DNA from: Massilia sp. CF038
GTDB lineage: Bacteria > Pseudomonadota > Gammaproteobacteria > Burkholderiales > Burkholderiaceae_D
NCBI RefSeq assembly: GCF_900129765.1
Contig: NZ_FQWU01000003.1
Coordinates: 372,001-436,000, forward strand
DNA: 64,000 bases
Reading direction: 5' to 3'
A program made the translations under genes and the position numbers. Shown piece after piece: positions 1 through 8,560 of this stretch (positions are counted from its first letter, which is position 1; every line of letters starts with the position of its first letter). The notes beneath the pieces are model-generated. The model did no database searches, was not told where the DNA came from, and saw nothing but the letters and a program-made list of their open reading frames with translations.

Positions 1-130
1 GGAAATATGGAAGCCGATCAAGCATCGGTCTTTACAATACTTTACTGACCAGAAATGCTGCGTTGACAGCGGCGCCCTACAGTACAAGCATGCCAGCCCG
101 ATTGAGGCTGGACCCAACGAAAGGCACACC

Positions 131-661
131 ATGAACACAGAGAACACGACCGCCACCACCCCACGCAAGAGCAGCGCGGGCCGCCGCTGGATGCTTGCTG
201 CCGCCACGGTTGCCGCCGTAGGCGCAGCGGGCTTCGCGGGCAGCAGCATGGCTGGCACCGATGGCGCAGGCCATGGTTTCGGCATGCATGGCGGACGCGG
301 TCACCACGGCGCAATGGATCCGGAAAGCATGGCCAAGCACGTCGACAAAATGATTGAACGCATTGCGCCAGATGCGACGGCCCAGCAAAAGGCACGCCTG
401 TCCGAGATCGCCAAGGCCGCATTCACGGACCTCAAGCCAATGCACGCCGAATTCCGCGATGCCCACAAGCGCTTGCACACGCTGCTGATGGCGCCAGCGA
501 TTGACCGCGTGGCGCTGGAAAAAGTGCGCGCAGAACAGATGCAGCGTGCCGACGCCATGAGCAAGCGCGTGCTGACCGCGGTGGAAGATGCGGCCGAGGT
601 CTTGACGCCCGAGCAGCGCCTGCGCTTCCAGAAGCACTTGCAGGGCCGCATGCACCGTTAA
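131..661 (+). CDS. Spy/CpxP-like periplasmic LTXXQ protein
   Basis: Exported protein of 176 residues. A basic N-terminus and a hydrophobic stretch (about residues 19-42) form a signal peptide or anchor. A Gly/His-rich linker follows (HGFGMHGGRGHHG), which could bind metal. The rest is helical and ends in LTPEQRLRF, the LTxxQ signature of the Spy/CpxP family of periplasmic chaperones and stress sensors. The gene lies 56 bp upstream of an OmpR-type regulator and its kinase, the arrangement seen for CpxP with CpxRA, so it may be a target or modulator of that system. The family is clear; the role is inferred from context. Confidence 0.8.
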   Translation: MNTENTTATTPRKSSAGRRWMLAAATVAAVGAAGFAGSSMAGTDGAGHGFGMHGGRGHHGAMDPESMAKHVDKMIERIAPDATAQQKARLSEIAKAAFTDLKPMHAEFRDAHKRLHTLLMAPAIDRVALEKVRAEQMQRADAMSKRVLTAVEDAAEVLTPEQRLRFQKHLQGRMHR

Positions 662-717
662 TTGCGCAAGCCATGTATTCTGGAACCTTCTTGTAACCTG
701 ACACGGGCGGCGCCTGC

Positions 718-1428
718 ATGGCTCAACGCATCCTCATGATTGAAGACGACCATCGCCTGGCGGCAATGGTCGTCACTTACCTGGCCAGCAATGGCTATGA
801 CGTGATTCACGCCGGCACCGCGCAAGCGGGGCTGGCTTTGCTGCGCGCCGAACCGTTCGCGCTGGTGCTGCTGGACTTGATGCTGCCCGATGCCGATGGC
901 CTGGAACTGTGCAAGCGCATCCGCGCCATGGGGGCGCCGCTTGAGTCGATTCCGATCGTCATGCTCACGGCCAAGGGCGATCCTTTTGATCGTGTGGTCG
1001 GGCTGGAACTGGGCGCAGACGATTACCTGCCCAAGCCCTTCGAGCCGCGCGAGTTGCTGGCGCGCATGCGCGCCGTGCTACGGCGGCCCGCGCTGGATAC
1101 GGGCAACCCCAAGTCGGCGGCCCTGCAGTTCGGCCGGCTGGAGATCGATCCCGCCGCGCGCCTGGTGCGCGTGGACGGCAAGGAAAAACCACTGACGGCC
1201 TACCAGTTCGACCTGCTGCTGGCGCTGGCTGAACGGGCCGGCCGTGTACTCTCGCGCGAGCAATTGATCGATGCCGTGAAAGGGGAAGCGCTGGAACCGT
1301 TTGACCGTTCCATCGATGTGCACATCGGACGTTTGCGCGCTGCCATTGAGGATGATCCGCGCCAGCCGCGGCGCATCATCACCGTACGCGGTTCCGGTTA
1401 CGTGTTTGCCAAGGTGCAGGATGCGTAA
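718..1428 (+). CDS. OmpR/CpxR-type response regulator
   Basis: Two-component response regulator of 236 residues. The receiver domain (about 1-120) shows the acidic pair ED-D at 9-11, the phospho-acceptor Asp53 in LLDLMLPD, and the conserved Lys106 in LPKPFEP. A winged-helix DNA-binding domain of the OmpR/PhoB type follows (about 135-232), ending in the typical RGSGYVF hairpin. Its last codons overlap the ATG of the histidine kinase gene by 8 bp, so the two are translationally coupled. With the Spy/CpxP-like gene upstream, an envelope-stress role is likely but not proven. Confidence 0.93.
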   Translation: MAQRILMIEDDHRLAAMVVTYLASNGYDVIHAGTAQAGLALLRAEPFALVLLDLMLPDADGLELCKRIRAMGAPLESIPIVMLTAKGDPFDRVVGLELGADDYLPKPFEPRELLARMRAVLRRPALDTGNPKSAALQFGRLEIDPAARLVRVDGKEKPLTAYQFDLLLALAERAGRVLSREQLIDAVKGEALEPFDRSIDVHIGRLRAAIEDDPRQPRRIITVRGSGYVFAKVQDA

Positions 1429-2704
1429 GGGGATTTCACTGTCGCATCGCCTGTATGTGCGGATTTATCTGGCCTTGCTGGCCAGCCTGGTCGCGCTGGG
1501 TTGCATGTTTGCCGTTGTGCACTGGCTGTACGCCACTGACGAGGCGCGCAACGGCTTTGACACCTTTGCCGAAGTGGCGAGCGAAGTGTTGCCGCCTGCC
1601 TCGGCTAGTCCCCAGGAGCAGCGCCGCGCCCTGATGCGCTGGCGCATGAAGGTGCGTGCCAACATGGCGTTGTACACGCCGGCGGGCGAACTGATTGCGG
1701 GCGTGGGACCCGTGTTGCCCCCCTTGCCGTCGGATCAGACCGGCACCGGCAGGATCGACGGCAGCCGGGGTGCCCAGGCGCTCAAGCTGTCCGACGGGCG
1801 CTGGCTGGTGTGGCAGCGCATGCACGGGCGCCGCTTTCCGGTCAATATTCTGCTGACGCTGGCCGCGGTCGCTTGCGTGGTCGCCATCGGCGCGTTTCCG
1901 GTGGTCCGGCGCCTGACCTCGCGGCTGGAGCGCTTGCAGAGCAGTGTCGACACCTGGGGCAGCGGGCAACTGTCGACCCGGGTCGCGGTTGAGGGCAAAG
2001 ATGAAGTGGCGCTGCTGGCCAGCAGCTTTAATGACGCGGCGCAACGCATAGAAGCGCTGGTGCAGGCGCAAAAAAATCTGCTGGCCAATGCCTCGCACGA
2101 GTTGCGTTCGCCCCTGGCACGGATCCGCATGGCGGTGGAATTGCTGCAGGACCAGGCCAATCCCGCCATCAGTGCCGAGTTACGGCAGAACATCGCCGAA
2201 CTCGATTTGCTGATCGATGAAGTGCTGCTTGCCAGCCGGCTCGATGCCAGTGCCCAAGGCAGCGCCACCCGCAGCGAGGTGGACCTGGCGGCAATTGTGG
2301 CAGAGGAATGTAGTCGCGTGGGTGCTGTCTTCGATGTCAGCAAGTTGACCGTGCAGGGCGACGCGCGTCTGTTGCGGCGCCTGCTGCGCAATCTGCTGGA
2401 AAACGCCAAGCGCTACGGCGACGACACGCCGGTCAAGGTAAACCTGACCGGCAACGCAGACGGCGGCGTGGTGCTCGACGTGTGCGATGGCGGGCCGGGC
2501 GTGCCAGCGGGCGAGCGTGAGCGCATCTTTGAGCCCTTCTACCGCTTGCCGGGTGCCAGCGAGGCAGCCGGGGGCGTGGGGCTGGGCTTGTCGCTGGTGC
2601 GCCAGATTGCTCAGCACCATGGCGGCCAGGTGCAATGTCTGCCAGCTCAGGAACGAGGCTGCTGCTTCCGCGTCAGCTTGCCGGGTGGACGCGAAGACGC
2701 GTAA
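1421..2704 (+). CDS. CpxA/EnvZ-type sensor histidine kinase
   Basis: Inner-membrane sensor kinase of 427 residues. The chosen start is the ATG overlapping the regulator stop; an upstream in-frame start would lie inside the regulator. Membrane segments are at about 13-36 and 142-162, enclosing a periplasmic domain of about 100 residues. HAMP follows, then the H-box NASHELRSPLARIR with phospho-acceptor His226, the N-box LLRNLLENAKRYG, a G1 box DGGPGVP and a GVGLGLSLV G2 box. It is the partner of the preceding regulator. The last 58 bp run into the convergent gene at 2647-2916. Confidence 0.93.
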   Translation: MRKGISLSHRLYVRIYLALLASLVALGCMFAVVHWLYATDEARNGFDTFAEVASEVLPPASASPQEQRRALMRWRMKVRANMALYTPAGELIAGVGPVLPPLPSDQTGTGRIDGSRGAQALKLSDGRWLVWQRMHGRRFPVNILLTLAAVACVVAIGAFPVVRRLTSRLERLQSSVDTWGSGQLSTRVAVEGKDEVALLASSFNDAAQRIEALVQAQKNLLANASHELRSPLARIRMAVELLQDQANPAISAELRQNIAELDLLIDEVLLASRLDASAQGSATRSEVDLAAIVAEECSRVGAVFDVSKLTVQGDARLLRRLLRNLLENAKRYGDDTPVKVNLTGNADGGVVLDVCDGGPGVPAGERERIFEPFYRLPGASEAAGGVGLGLSLVRQIAQHHGGQVQCLPAQERGCCFRVSLPGGREDA

Positions 2705-2916
2705 TCGCTGCCCACATGCTGGCTGATGTAGGTGGCCAGGCCCTGCCCGCTTTGGGCCAGCTGCTTCATCTGCTCGACCCGGGCGCGGCCCGTGCTGGCG
2801 TAAGAATACGTGTAGACAGTGCCGTCAACGAACTGGACGTCGATGCTGTCGTCGCCCACCGCATAGGCAACAACACCGGAGTCGCCGCCCAGCCGGCGGT
2901 AGCGCTTCAGTGCCAT
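2647..2916 (-). CDS. Small KTSC-like domain protein
   Basis: Predicted soluble protein of 89 residues. The pattern IDVQF-DGTVYTY followed by a short helix and ATYISQHVG resembles the KTSC domain, a small fold of unknown function. The start is the ATG at 2916, one base from the stop of the DUF2269 gene, so it is probably the last gene of the SDR-DUF2269 operon. The C-terminus is basic and Ser/Pro-rich. Its 3' end overlaps the convergent histidine kinase gene by 58 bp. Confidence 0.6.
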   Translation of the reverse strand: MALKRYRRLGGDSGVVAYAVGDDSIDVQFVDGTVYTYSYASTGRARVEQMKQLAQSGQGLATYISQHVGSDYASSRPPGKLTRKQQPRS

Positions 2917-2917
2917 G

Positions 2918-3382
2918 CTAGACCGGTTTGGCGACCATGAGCCAGAACACCACCACCAGCGCGAAGAAGGCAGGAATGCCCAGCGCGGTCCAGATGCGCA
3001 GGTAGCGCCAGTAGCGCGGTGGCAGCTCGGTATGGTCGCGCGCGGCCACTTGCGCCATGTCGCGCATTTTGAGCTGAATCCACACCACGGGCAGCCAGCA
3101 TGCGCCCGCCACAAAATACAGCGCGATCGACCACATGATCCAGGCACTTTGCAGCGGATAGCCGGCCAGGTGGATCATGTAGATGCCAGTGACGGGCTGT
3201 ACCACAACAGTGGTGGCGGTGAAGATCCAGTCGGCCAGCACCACGTGGCGGCTGACCACGGCGATGGCCCGTACGTCCCGGCTCAGGCTGGTGAACAGCA
3301 TGTAGAAGGCCGAGCCGATGCCGGTGCCAAACAGAAATGTGGATGACAGAATGTGCAGCCACTTCACGACCAGGTACGACAT
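2918..3382 (-). CDS. DUF2269-type integral membrane protein
   Basis: Membrane protein of 154 residues with four predicted transmembrane helices (about 5-30, 50-72, 80-104, 130-152). The N-terminal pattern VKWLHILSSTFLFGTGIGSAF and the internal DWIFTATTVVVQPVTG agree with the DUF2269 family, whose biochemical role is unknown. It follows the SDR-DoxX gene with no intergenic base and immediately precedes the small KTSC-like gene, so the three form a tight operon. Confidence 0.75.
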   Translation of the reverse strand: MSYLVVKWLHILSSTFLFGTGIGSAFYMLFTSLSRDVRAIAVVSRHVVLADWIFTATTVVVQPVTGIYMIHLAGYPLQSAWIMWSIALYFVAGACWLPVVWIQLKMRDMAQVAARDHTELPPRYWRYLRIWTALGIPAFFALVVVFWLMVAKPV

Positions 3383-4660
3383 TTATTCTTCCTCACATTG
3401 GGCCAGCAGCCAGATGGCGGCGAGCATGGGTAAATTCTTGGTCAGCGGACCGTAGGGGTGGAGCAAAAACTCCGGCAACTTGAACGCAATGACGACAGTA
3501 TAAAAGCCGATCAGCGCGAGCTGCGCGCGCCACAGCCAGCGGCGCCGCTTGAGCAGCAAAATGCCCAGCCCCAGAGCCAGATCGAAAACGCAGGCGCCGT
3601 ACAGCATGAGCGGCCCCAGCTCGGGCGGCACGCCTGTGCGTTCCAGTAATTGCAAGCTCAGTTGCTCAGGATAGAAGAAGGCCGATACCACCGCCGTTGC
3701 AATCCAGACGAAGGCAATGGACCAGCGCAGGGGCGGCAGTAGCCAGCCCAGCTTGGCTTGCAGGCGCTCGGCCGACGGATGCTCGATGAAAGTGGCGGCG
3801 GCACGCGGCGCGTGGCCGAGCAGGCGTTCGGTGGCGGCTGGATCGGCGCTGTTGCCGCGGTCAAGCATGCGCAAGGTGTCGCGGTCGAGCAGGCCGATGC
3901 CGGCACTGGCCAGCAGGCGGCCAGCCAGCGCGGGCAGGCGCAGAATGCGCAGCTTGCCCATGCCCATCGCGGCACGCAGCGTTGCCAGATAGTCGGTGAA
4001 GGACAACGCCGCCGGCCCCACCAGGGCAATGCGGTGCGCCGTAGCGCCATTGGCGGCCACCGGCAAGGGCTGGTGCAGCAAGCCGACGATGGCGGCGACG
4101 ACATCGTCCAGGTGAATCGGCTGCACCAGCTGCGGCGCCTTGCCGAACCTTACGCCAAAGGGCATGCTGGCCAGCACTTTGAAAAGGCGTGCGCTGACGC
4201 CATCTTTGCCATACACCAGCGAGGGCTGCACGATGCAGGCGCGCAGCGGCAGGCTGGCAAGGTAGTCATCTGCTGCTTTCTTGCTCAGATGGTAGGCGGT
4301 GTCGGCGTCCTGATCGGCGCCCAGGGCGGACACCTGGATCACCAGCTGCACGCTGTCGGAGGCGGCGCTGGCGGCAAACAGGGCGCAGGGGGTGTCTGTG
4401 TGCAGGCGTGCAAAAGTTTGCGTGCCGGACTCGCGAAAAATCCCCACCGTGTTGATGACGACATCGATGTCCTTCAAGCGCGCCTGCCAAATCGATTGTT
4501 GGCTATCCTTGCTGAAGTCCGCCTGTACGAAGGTCAGACGCGGATGAGCCTGCTTTGGCGGACTGCGCATGGCGCACAGGACCTGATGGCCCTGCGCCAG
4601 CAAGGCCGCCAGCAGCGGCCGTCCAATCATTCCACTTGCGCCTGTCAGCAAGATACGCAT
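3383..4660 (-). CDS. SDR/NmrA-like oxidoreductase fused to a DoxX-like membrane domain
   Basis: Two-part protein of 425 residues. Residues 1 to about 290 form an extended SDR (NAD(P)-binding) domain with the nucleotide motif TGASGMIG at 7-14, as in NmrA-like and complex I NDUFA9-like epimerases. Residues about 300-425 contain four hydrophobic helices of the DoxX-like type. Such fusions are common in proteobacteria and are usually annotated as NAD(P)H-binding membrane proteins. The substrate is unknown. It leads a three-gene minus-strand operon and is divergent from the gene at 4738. Confidence 0.8.
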   Translation of the reverse strand: MRILLTGASGMIGRPLLAALLAQGHQVLCAMRSPPKQAHPRLTFVQADFSKDSQQSIWQARLKDIDVVINTVGIFRESGTQTFARLHTDTPCALFAASAASDSVQLVIQVSALGADQDADTAYHLSKKAADDYLASLPLRACIVQPSLVYGKDGVSARLFKVLASMPFGVRFGKAPQLVQPIHLDDVVAAIVGLLHQPLPVAANGATAHRIALVGPAALSFTDYLATLRAAMGMGKLRILRLPALAGRLLASAGIGLLDRDTLRMLDRGNSADPAATERLLGHAPRAAATFIEHPSAERLQAKLGWLLPPLRWSIAFVWIATAVVSAFFYPEQLSLQLLERTGVPPELGPLMLYGACVFDLALGLGILLLKRRRWLWRAQLALIGFYTVVIAFKLPEFLLHPYGPLTKNLPMLAAIWLLAQCEEE

Positions 4661-4737
4661 GCTTGTTCCTTACTCGCTTTATCCATAGATACACCGTTTG
4701 CATTTCAGTTCAACGCGCATTAGATCACGAGGACGAT

Positions 4738-5208
4738 ATGGAAAAATGGAAAACCGCAATCGAGCGCGGCCTGGTGTCGGGCAGCACCGCCAGCGCCCTG
4801 TCCACTGTGGCCCTGGCCGCCATGGGCAAACACGAGGCGGGCAGCGGCTTTGCACCCACCAATGCTGTCAGTCACTGGATCTGGGGTGACCAGGCCGCCC
4901 GGCACGATGGCCCTTCGCTGCGCTACACCCTCCCCGGCTACCTGATTCACCATGCCAGCGCCACGTTCTGGGCAGTGCTGTTCGAGCGCTTCATGGGCGA
5001 GCGGCTCGACCGCAGCAGCGTGGTGCGCACGGTGCAGGCAGCGACTGCCACATCGGCGGTGGCCTGCTTCGTCGATTACCAGCTTACCCCACAGCGGCTG
5101 CATCCGGGATACGAAAAGCGCCTGTCGCGCCCTGCTCTGGCGGTGGTATATGGCGCATTCGGGCTGGGCCTGGCGGCGGGTGCATTGCTGTGCCGCCGCG
5201 CTGACTGA
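4738..5208 (+). CDS. Hypothetical membrane-associated protein
   Basis: Protein of 156 residues, not recognised. The start is the ATG preceded by a GAGGA ribosome site (about 4729-4733); a longer upstream frame overlaps the divergent SDR promoter region and is less likely. Hydrophobic stretches occur at about 12-30, 60-82 and 130-150 and contain Gly/Ala-rich small-residue patterns, suggesting a small inner-membrane protein. Two bases separate its stop from the next gene, so the pair is probably co-expressed. Confidence 0.65.
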   Translation: MEKWKTAIERGLVSGSTASALSTVALAAMGKHEAGSGFAPTNAVSHWIWGDQAARHDGPSLRYTLPGYLIHHASATFWAVLFERFMGERLDRSSVVRTVQAATATSAVACFVDYQLTPQRLHPGYEKRLSRPALAVVYGAFGLGLAAGALLCRRAD

Positions 5209-5210
5209 CG

Positions 5211-5717
5211 ATGGAGCCGTTCATCATTGCGCTGCTGGCGCACGGTGTGATCGGTGGCACCGATGTGGTGCTCAATCACGAGCTGATTGCGCGTCTGCCG
5301 TCGCAAGCGTCCGCCCGCACCGAGCAAGTGTTGCACAGCGGGCGGGAACTGGCGTTTGCGCTGTTGTTTACCGCGCTGGCATGGGGCGAGTGGCATGGCG
5401 CTGCAGCACTGCTAATTGGCGCCATCCTGGTGGGGGAAACATTGATTTCCACGGTGGACATGGTGGTTGAGATCAACACGCGCATCTTGCCGGTCAGCGA
5501 GCGTGTGCTGCATGTGCTGCTGTTTACCAATTACGGGATTGTGCTGGCGCTGGTGGGACAAACCTTGCTGGACTGGTGGCAATTGCCGACGGCGCTGGTG
5601 CCAGCCGATCACGGCTGGGCCAGCTGGGTGTTGAGCCTGATGGCGCTGGCGTCGCTGGGCTGGTGCGTGCGCGACGCATTGAGCGTGCGTCGGCTTCAGA
5701 CTACTGCGGCTGCCTGA
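5211..5717 (+). CDS. Hypothetical polytopic membrane protein
   Basis: Integral membrane protein of 168 residues with about five hydrophobic helices (about 3-22, 45-63, 65-90, 95-125, 135-155). A conserved-looking acidic/His pattern (VLNHELIARL and HSGRELAFA) lies between helices 1 and 2. It is not assigned to a family I recognise with certainty. It follows the preceding gene by 2 bp, which suggests that the two small membrane proteins act together. Confidence 0.65.
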   Translation: MEPFIIALLAHGVIGGTDVVLNHELIARLPSQASARTEQVLHSGRELAFALLFTALAWGEWHGAAALLIGAILVGETLISTVDMVVEINTRILPVSERVLHVLLFTNYGIVLALVGQTLLDWWQLPTALVPADHGWASWVLSLMALASLGWCVRDALSVRRLQTTAAA

Positions 5718-5741
5718 GCAGGCAACCGCAGCTTTGTTGCA

Positions 5742-8231
5742 TCAGAATGCGTAGGACGCGCGCGCGTACAGGAAGCGGCCGCCACGGCCGAATGGCGCGT
5801 AGTTGGCGTACGGCGTGTTACCGGTCGTGTTGAGCGTGATGGGGACCGATTCCGGGTACTCATCAAACACGTTGTCGGCGCCGAAGGCCAGGTTCACGTT
5901 CTTGCTGACGGCGTAGCGCAGTTCCATGTCCACCACGGTTTTGGCTGACATGGTGAAGTCCAGCGCCGGCGAGGCATTGGGCGAGAGCACTTCGCCGTAG
6001 CGCGTTGCACGCACGGTGGCGCCCACCGCGCCCAGCTTCCAGGTGACGGCGGCGTTGATCTTGTTCTTCGGCTGGCCTTTTTCGAACGACAGCACATTCA
6101 GGCGCCCAAACAGCGGTGGCGCCGGGTTCAGCGCAGCCAGCTCTTCCGTCACCGGCACACGGGTGACTTCGGTCTTGGTGAAGTTGCCGGCCAGCGTGAA
6201 GTCGAACTTGCCCATGTCGCCAGCGTTGTACGGCCAGCCCAGCACGATGTCGACGCCGGACGTGGTGGTGTCGACCCCGTTGATGAAGAAGCGGCCGCCG
6301 CCAATGCCGGCAAAGCCTTGCTGGGTCAGGTAGGCGCGAACATTGTCCTGGGTCAGGTTGTCGGAAAGAACGATGCGGTTGTCCACCTTGATGCGGTAGG
6401 CGTCGATAGTCAGGCTGGCTGCGCCAAAGCGCATCACCGAACCGAGCGAGACATTGACCGATTTTTCCGCTTCCAGCGGCTTGGCGCCGAAGGCAATGGC
6501 AATCGGATGGTCGGTCTTGAAGGTGGTGATCTCGAACGGCACGCCGTTGATAAAGTTGGTCGAGGTGGTGGTGAAGTTCTGCTGTTGTGGCGACGGGGCG
6601 CGGAAGCCGTTTTGCACCGAACCGCGCAGTGCGAACGATTTGGTGAAATCGTAGCGTCCCGACAGTTTGCCGGCCAGGCTGTTGCCGTAGTCCGAGTAAT
6701 GCTCGCCGCGCACGGCCACCGAGGCCAGCAGCTTCTCGGTCAGGTTTGCTTCCAGATCGGCAAACACGCCAACGGCGGTGCGGCTGGTATCAGATTCATC
6801 GCTGGGGCGGAAGCCGGGGAACACCTGGGCGCCCGGTGCCGCGACCCCGCCACCTGGCAACGTGACCCCGCCCTGACGGTAGGAATCCGCTTCGCCTGCG
6901 TACAGGCGGTAGCCTTCACGGCGCGCTTCCATGCCGACCGCCACGTTCAGCGGCGAAGCCAGGCTGGCCATCGGCACGGCACGCACGCCAGTCAGGTTGA
7001 GCACGGTCTGGTCATAGGAATAGCCGCCCGCTTCGAAGGTGGTCTTGCTGGACGGGCCGATGGAACGGTTGAGCGAGTTTTCCACGCCGAACATCATCTT
7101 GTTCTTGCCGAAGCCAAGCGAGGCATCCAGGTCCCAGTCGCCCATGGTCCAGGTCACGCCGCCGGTGGCGCTCATGTCGTCGACCTTGGGCACAATCAGG
7201 GGCAGGAAGCCGTCCGGATAGATGGAAGCAATGTTGCGCGAATCGTTGGGCTGGCGGAACTGCCCCGCCGAAATTGCGTCCCGCTTCTGGTAACTTGCCC
7301 AGCCATAGAGCTTGACCCCGTCGCCCAGGGTATTGCCGGCATTGACGAACAAGGTCGATTGCTGCATTTCCGGTTCGCCGTACCAGGCGTTGTAGCGGTT
7401 GATGGTCAGCTCGCGCGGGTCGAAGCTGCCGTCCTGCAGTTTCGGGTATTGCTGGCGCATGTCGTAGCCGCTGCGCTCGGTGTGATTCTGGTCCTTGTAT
7501 TCGGCGGCAAGGGTGACGTAGCCGGTCTCGCCCCAGGGCAAGCCTTTCCAGACGCTGACGGTACCGACCTGGCCATCGGTGCGCTTGCGGGAGGTCTGGT
7601 TGGTCCAGGTGCCGCCGGCTGGTGCGGTGGCGGCGTTGAAGTCGTATTCGGTCTTGCGGCCGCCGTAGGTGATGGTGCCTTCGCCGCCACTGCGGTCGGT
7701 CCGCAGGCGCAGGTTGACCACGCCGGAAATCGCGTCCGAGCCGTATTGGGCGGCCGCGCCGTCGCGCAGCACTTCGATGCTTTTGACGATGGCGGTGGGA
7801 ATGGTGTTCAGGTCAACCGAGGACGAACCGCGGCCGATGGTGCCGTTGGTGTTGATCAGGGCCGAGGTGTGGCGGCGTTTCGAGTTGACCAGCACCAGGG
7901 TCTGGTCGGGACCCATGCCGCGCAAGGTGGCGGGACGGATGGTGTCGGTGCCATCGGCCAGGCCGGGACGGGGGAAGTTAAGCGATGGCAGGGCAACGGA
8001 CAGGGCCTGGTTGATTTCGGTGGTACCGGAGGTTTTGAGGGTGTCGGCCGAAATGATGTCCACTGGCGAAGCGGTGTCGAGTGCGGTGCGGTTGGCCACC
8101 CGGGTGCCGGTGACGACCACCACGCCGCCATCGGCAGGCGGCGCAGTCTGGGCCAGCGCGGCCTGGCTGACAAATAGTGAAGCGATCGAGACTGCCAGTA
8201 ACTGTTTTTTCGGCGCGAATGTTCCGGTCAT
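5742..8231 (-). CDS. TonB-dependent outer-membrane receptor
   Basis: Outer-membrane receptor of 829 residues. A Sec signal peptide (about 1-28, cleaved near QAALAQ) is followed by a short linker with VVVVTGTRV and a plug domain (about 40-165) carrying VEVLRDGAAAQYGSDAISGVVNL, a typical plug signature. The rest is a 22-strand barrel ending in an aromatic C-terminal residue (YARASYAF). The start has a GAGGGA ribosome site. The substrate cannot be read from the sequence; no transporter or hydrolase gene is adjacent, and the LysE gene further upstream is unrelated. Confidence 0.92.
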   Translation of the reverse strand: MTGTFAPKKQLLAVSIASLFVSQAALAQTAPPADGGVVVVTGTRVANRTALDTASPVDIISADTLKTSGTTEINQALSVALPSLNFPRPGLADGTDTIRPATLRGMGPDQTLVLVNSKRRHTSALINTNGTIGRGSSSVDLNTIPTAIVKSIEVLRDGAAAQYGSDAISGVVNLRLRTDRSGGEGTITYGGRKTEYDFNAATAPAGGTWTNQTSRKRTDGQVGTVSVWKGLPWGETGYVTLAAEYKDQNHTERSGYDMRQQYPKLQDGSFDPRELTINRYNAWYGEPEMQQSTLFVNAGNTLGDGVKLYGWASYQKRDAISAGQFRQPNDSRNIASIYPDGFLPLIVPKVDDMSATGGVTWTMGDWDLDASLGFGKNKMMFGVENSLNRSIGPSSKTTFEAGGYSYDQTVLNLTGVRAVPMASLASPLNVAVGMEARREGYRLYAGEADSYRQGGVTLPGGGVAAPGAQVFPGFRPSDESDTSRTAVGVFADLEANLTEKLLASVAVRGEHYSDYGNSLAGKLSGRYDFTKSFALRGSVQNGFRAPSPQQQNFTTTSTNFINGVPFEITTFKTDHPIAIAFGAKPLEAEKSVNVSLGSVMRFGAASLTIDAYRIKVDNRIVLSDNLTQDNVRAYLTQQGFAGIGGGRFFINGVDTTTSGVDIVLGWPYNAGDMGKFDFTLAGNFTKTEVTRVPVTEELAALNPAPPLFGRLNVLSFEKGQPKNKINAAVTWKLGAVGATVRATRYGEVLSPNASPALDFTMSAKTVVDMELRYAVSKNVNLAFGADNVFDEYPESVPITLNTTGNTPYANYAPFGRGGRFLYARASYAF

Positions 8232-8240
8232 AGTTCCCTC

Positions 8241-8256
8241 GTCAAAACGTTGTCAA
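8241..8256. promoter_or_regulatory. Candidate LacI-family operator upstream of the TonB receptor gene
   Basis: On the minus strand the bases read TTGACAACGTTTTGAC, an imperfect dyad around a central AACGTT, ending 10 bp before the receptor start codon. The form TGACAACG-TTGTCA is typical of LacI-family repressor sites for sugar receptors in other proteobacteria. Binding here would block the receptor transcript. The match is by eye only. Confidence 0.35.
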
Positions 8257-8407
8257 TAAATACTATCGAAATCTCACAACGATACTGGGACGAAGGGGAG
8301 GCAAAGTCAATTGCGCAGCGGGGGGAGCTGGCAGGATAACAACAGAATGCGGGAGGGGTGTCAGGCTGGTGTAAGGCAGAGAACGTTGGTGGTGCTCGCG
8401 TATATCT

Positions 8408-8524
8408 ACATCGTCCTCGCGGAGGCGGGCTCGCGTGCGAGCCCCCCATGGCACATATGCACCGAGGTGACGGTTATGTGGAATGGGGGGCTCGCACGCG
8501 AGCCCGCCTCCGCGAGGACGATGT
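8408..8524. repeat. REP-like inverted pair, 42-bp perfect arms
   Basis: Arms 8408-8449 and 8483-8524 are exact reverse complements over 42 bp, separated by a 33-bp spacer. Each arm holds the core CCTCGCGGAGGCGGGC shared in variant form by the elements at 16120, 25930, 28461 and 53169. It occupies the 329-bp gap (8232-8560) between the DUF808 gene and the downstream TonB receptor gene, both on the minus strand, so a strong hairpin would form in the DUF808 transcript. Apart from this repeat and the candidate operator, I see no gene in that gap. Confidence 0.9.
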
Positions 8525-8560
8525 GGGGTTTGCAAACGCGTTGGTGCTTGTGGGTGCGGC

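Noticed and set aside
1-40. Small hairpin CCGAT/ATCGG followed by TCTTTAC at the left edge
   Set aside because: Only a 5-bp stem and no real T-run; the upstream gene is outside the window, so it cannot be judged as a terminator.
6318-8177. 619-codon open frame antisense to the first TonB receptor
   Set aside because: It lies wholly opposite a receptor gene with clear domains; high GC suppresses stops on the other strand. Its translation is low-complexity His/Gly/Val-rich with no domain.
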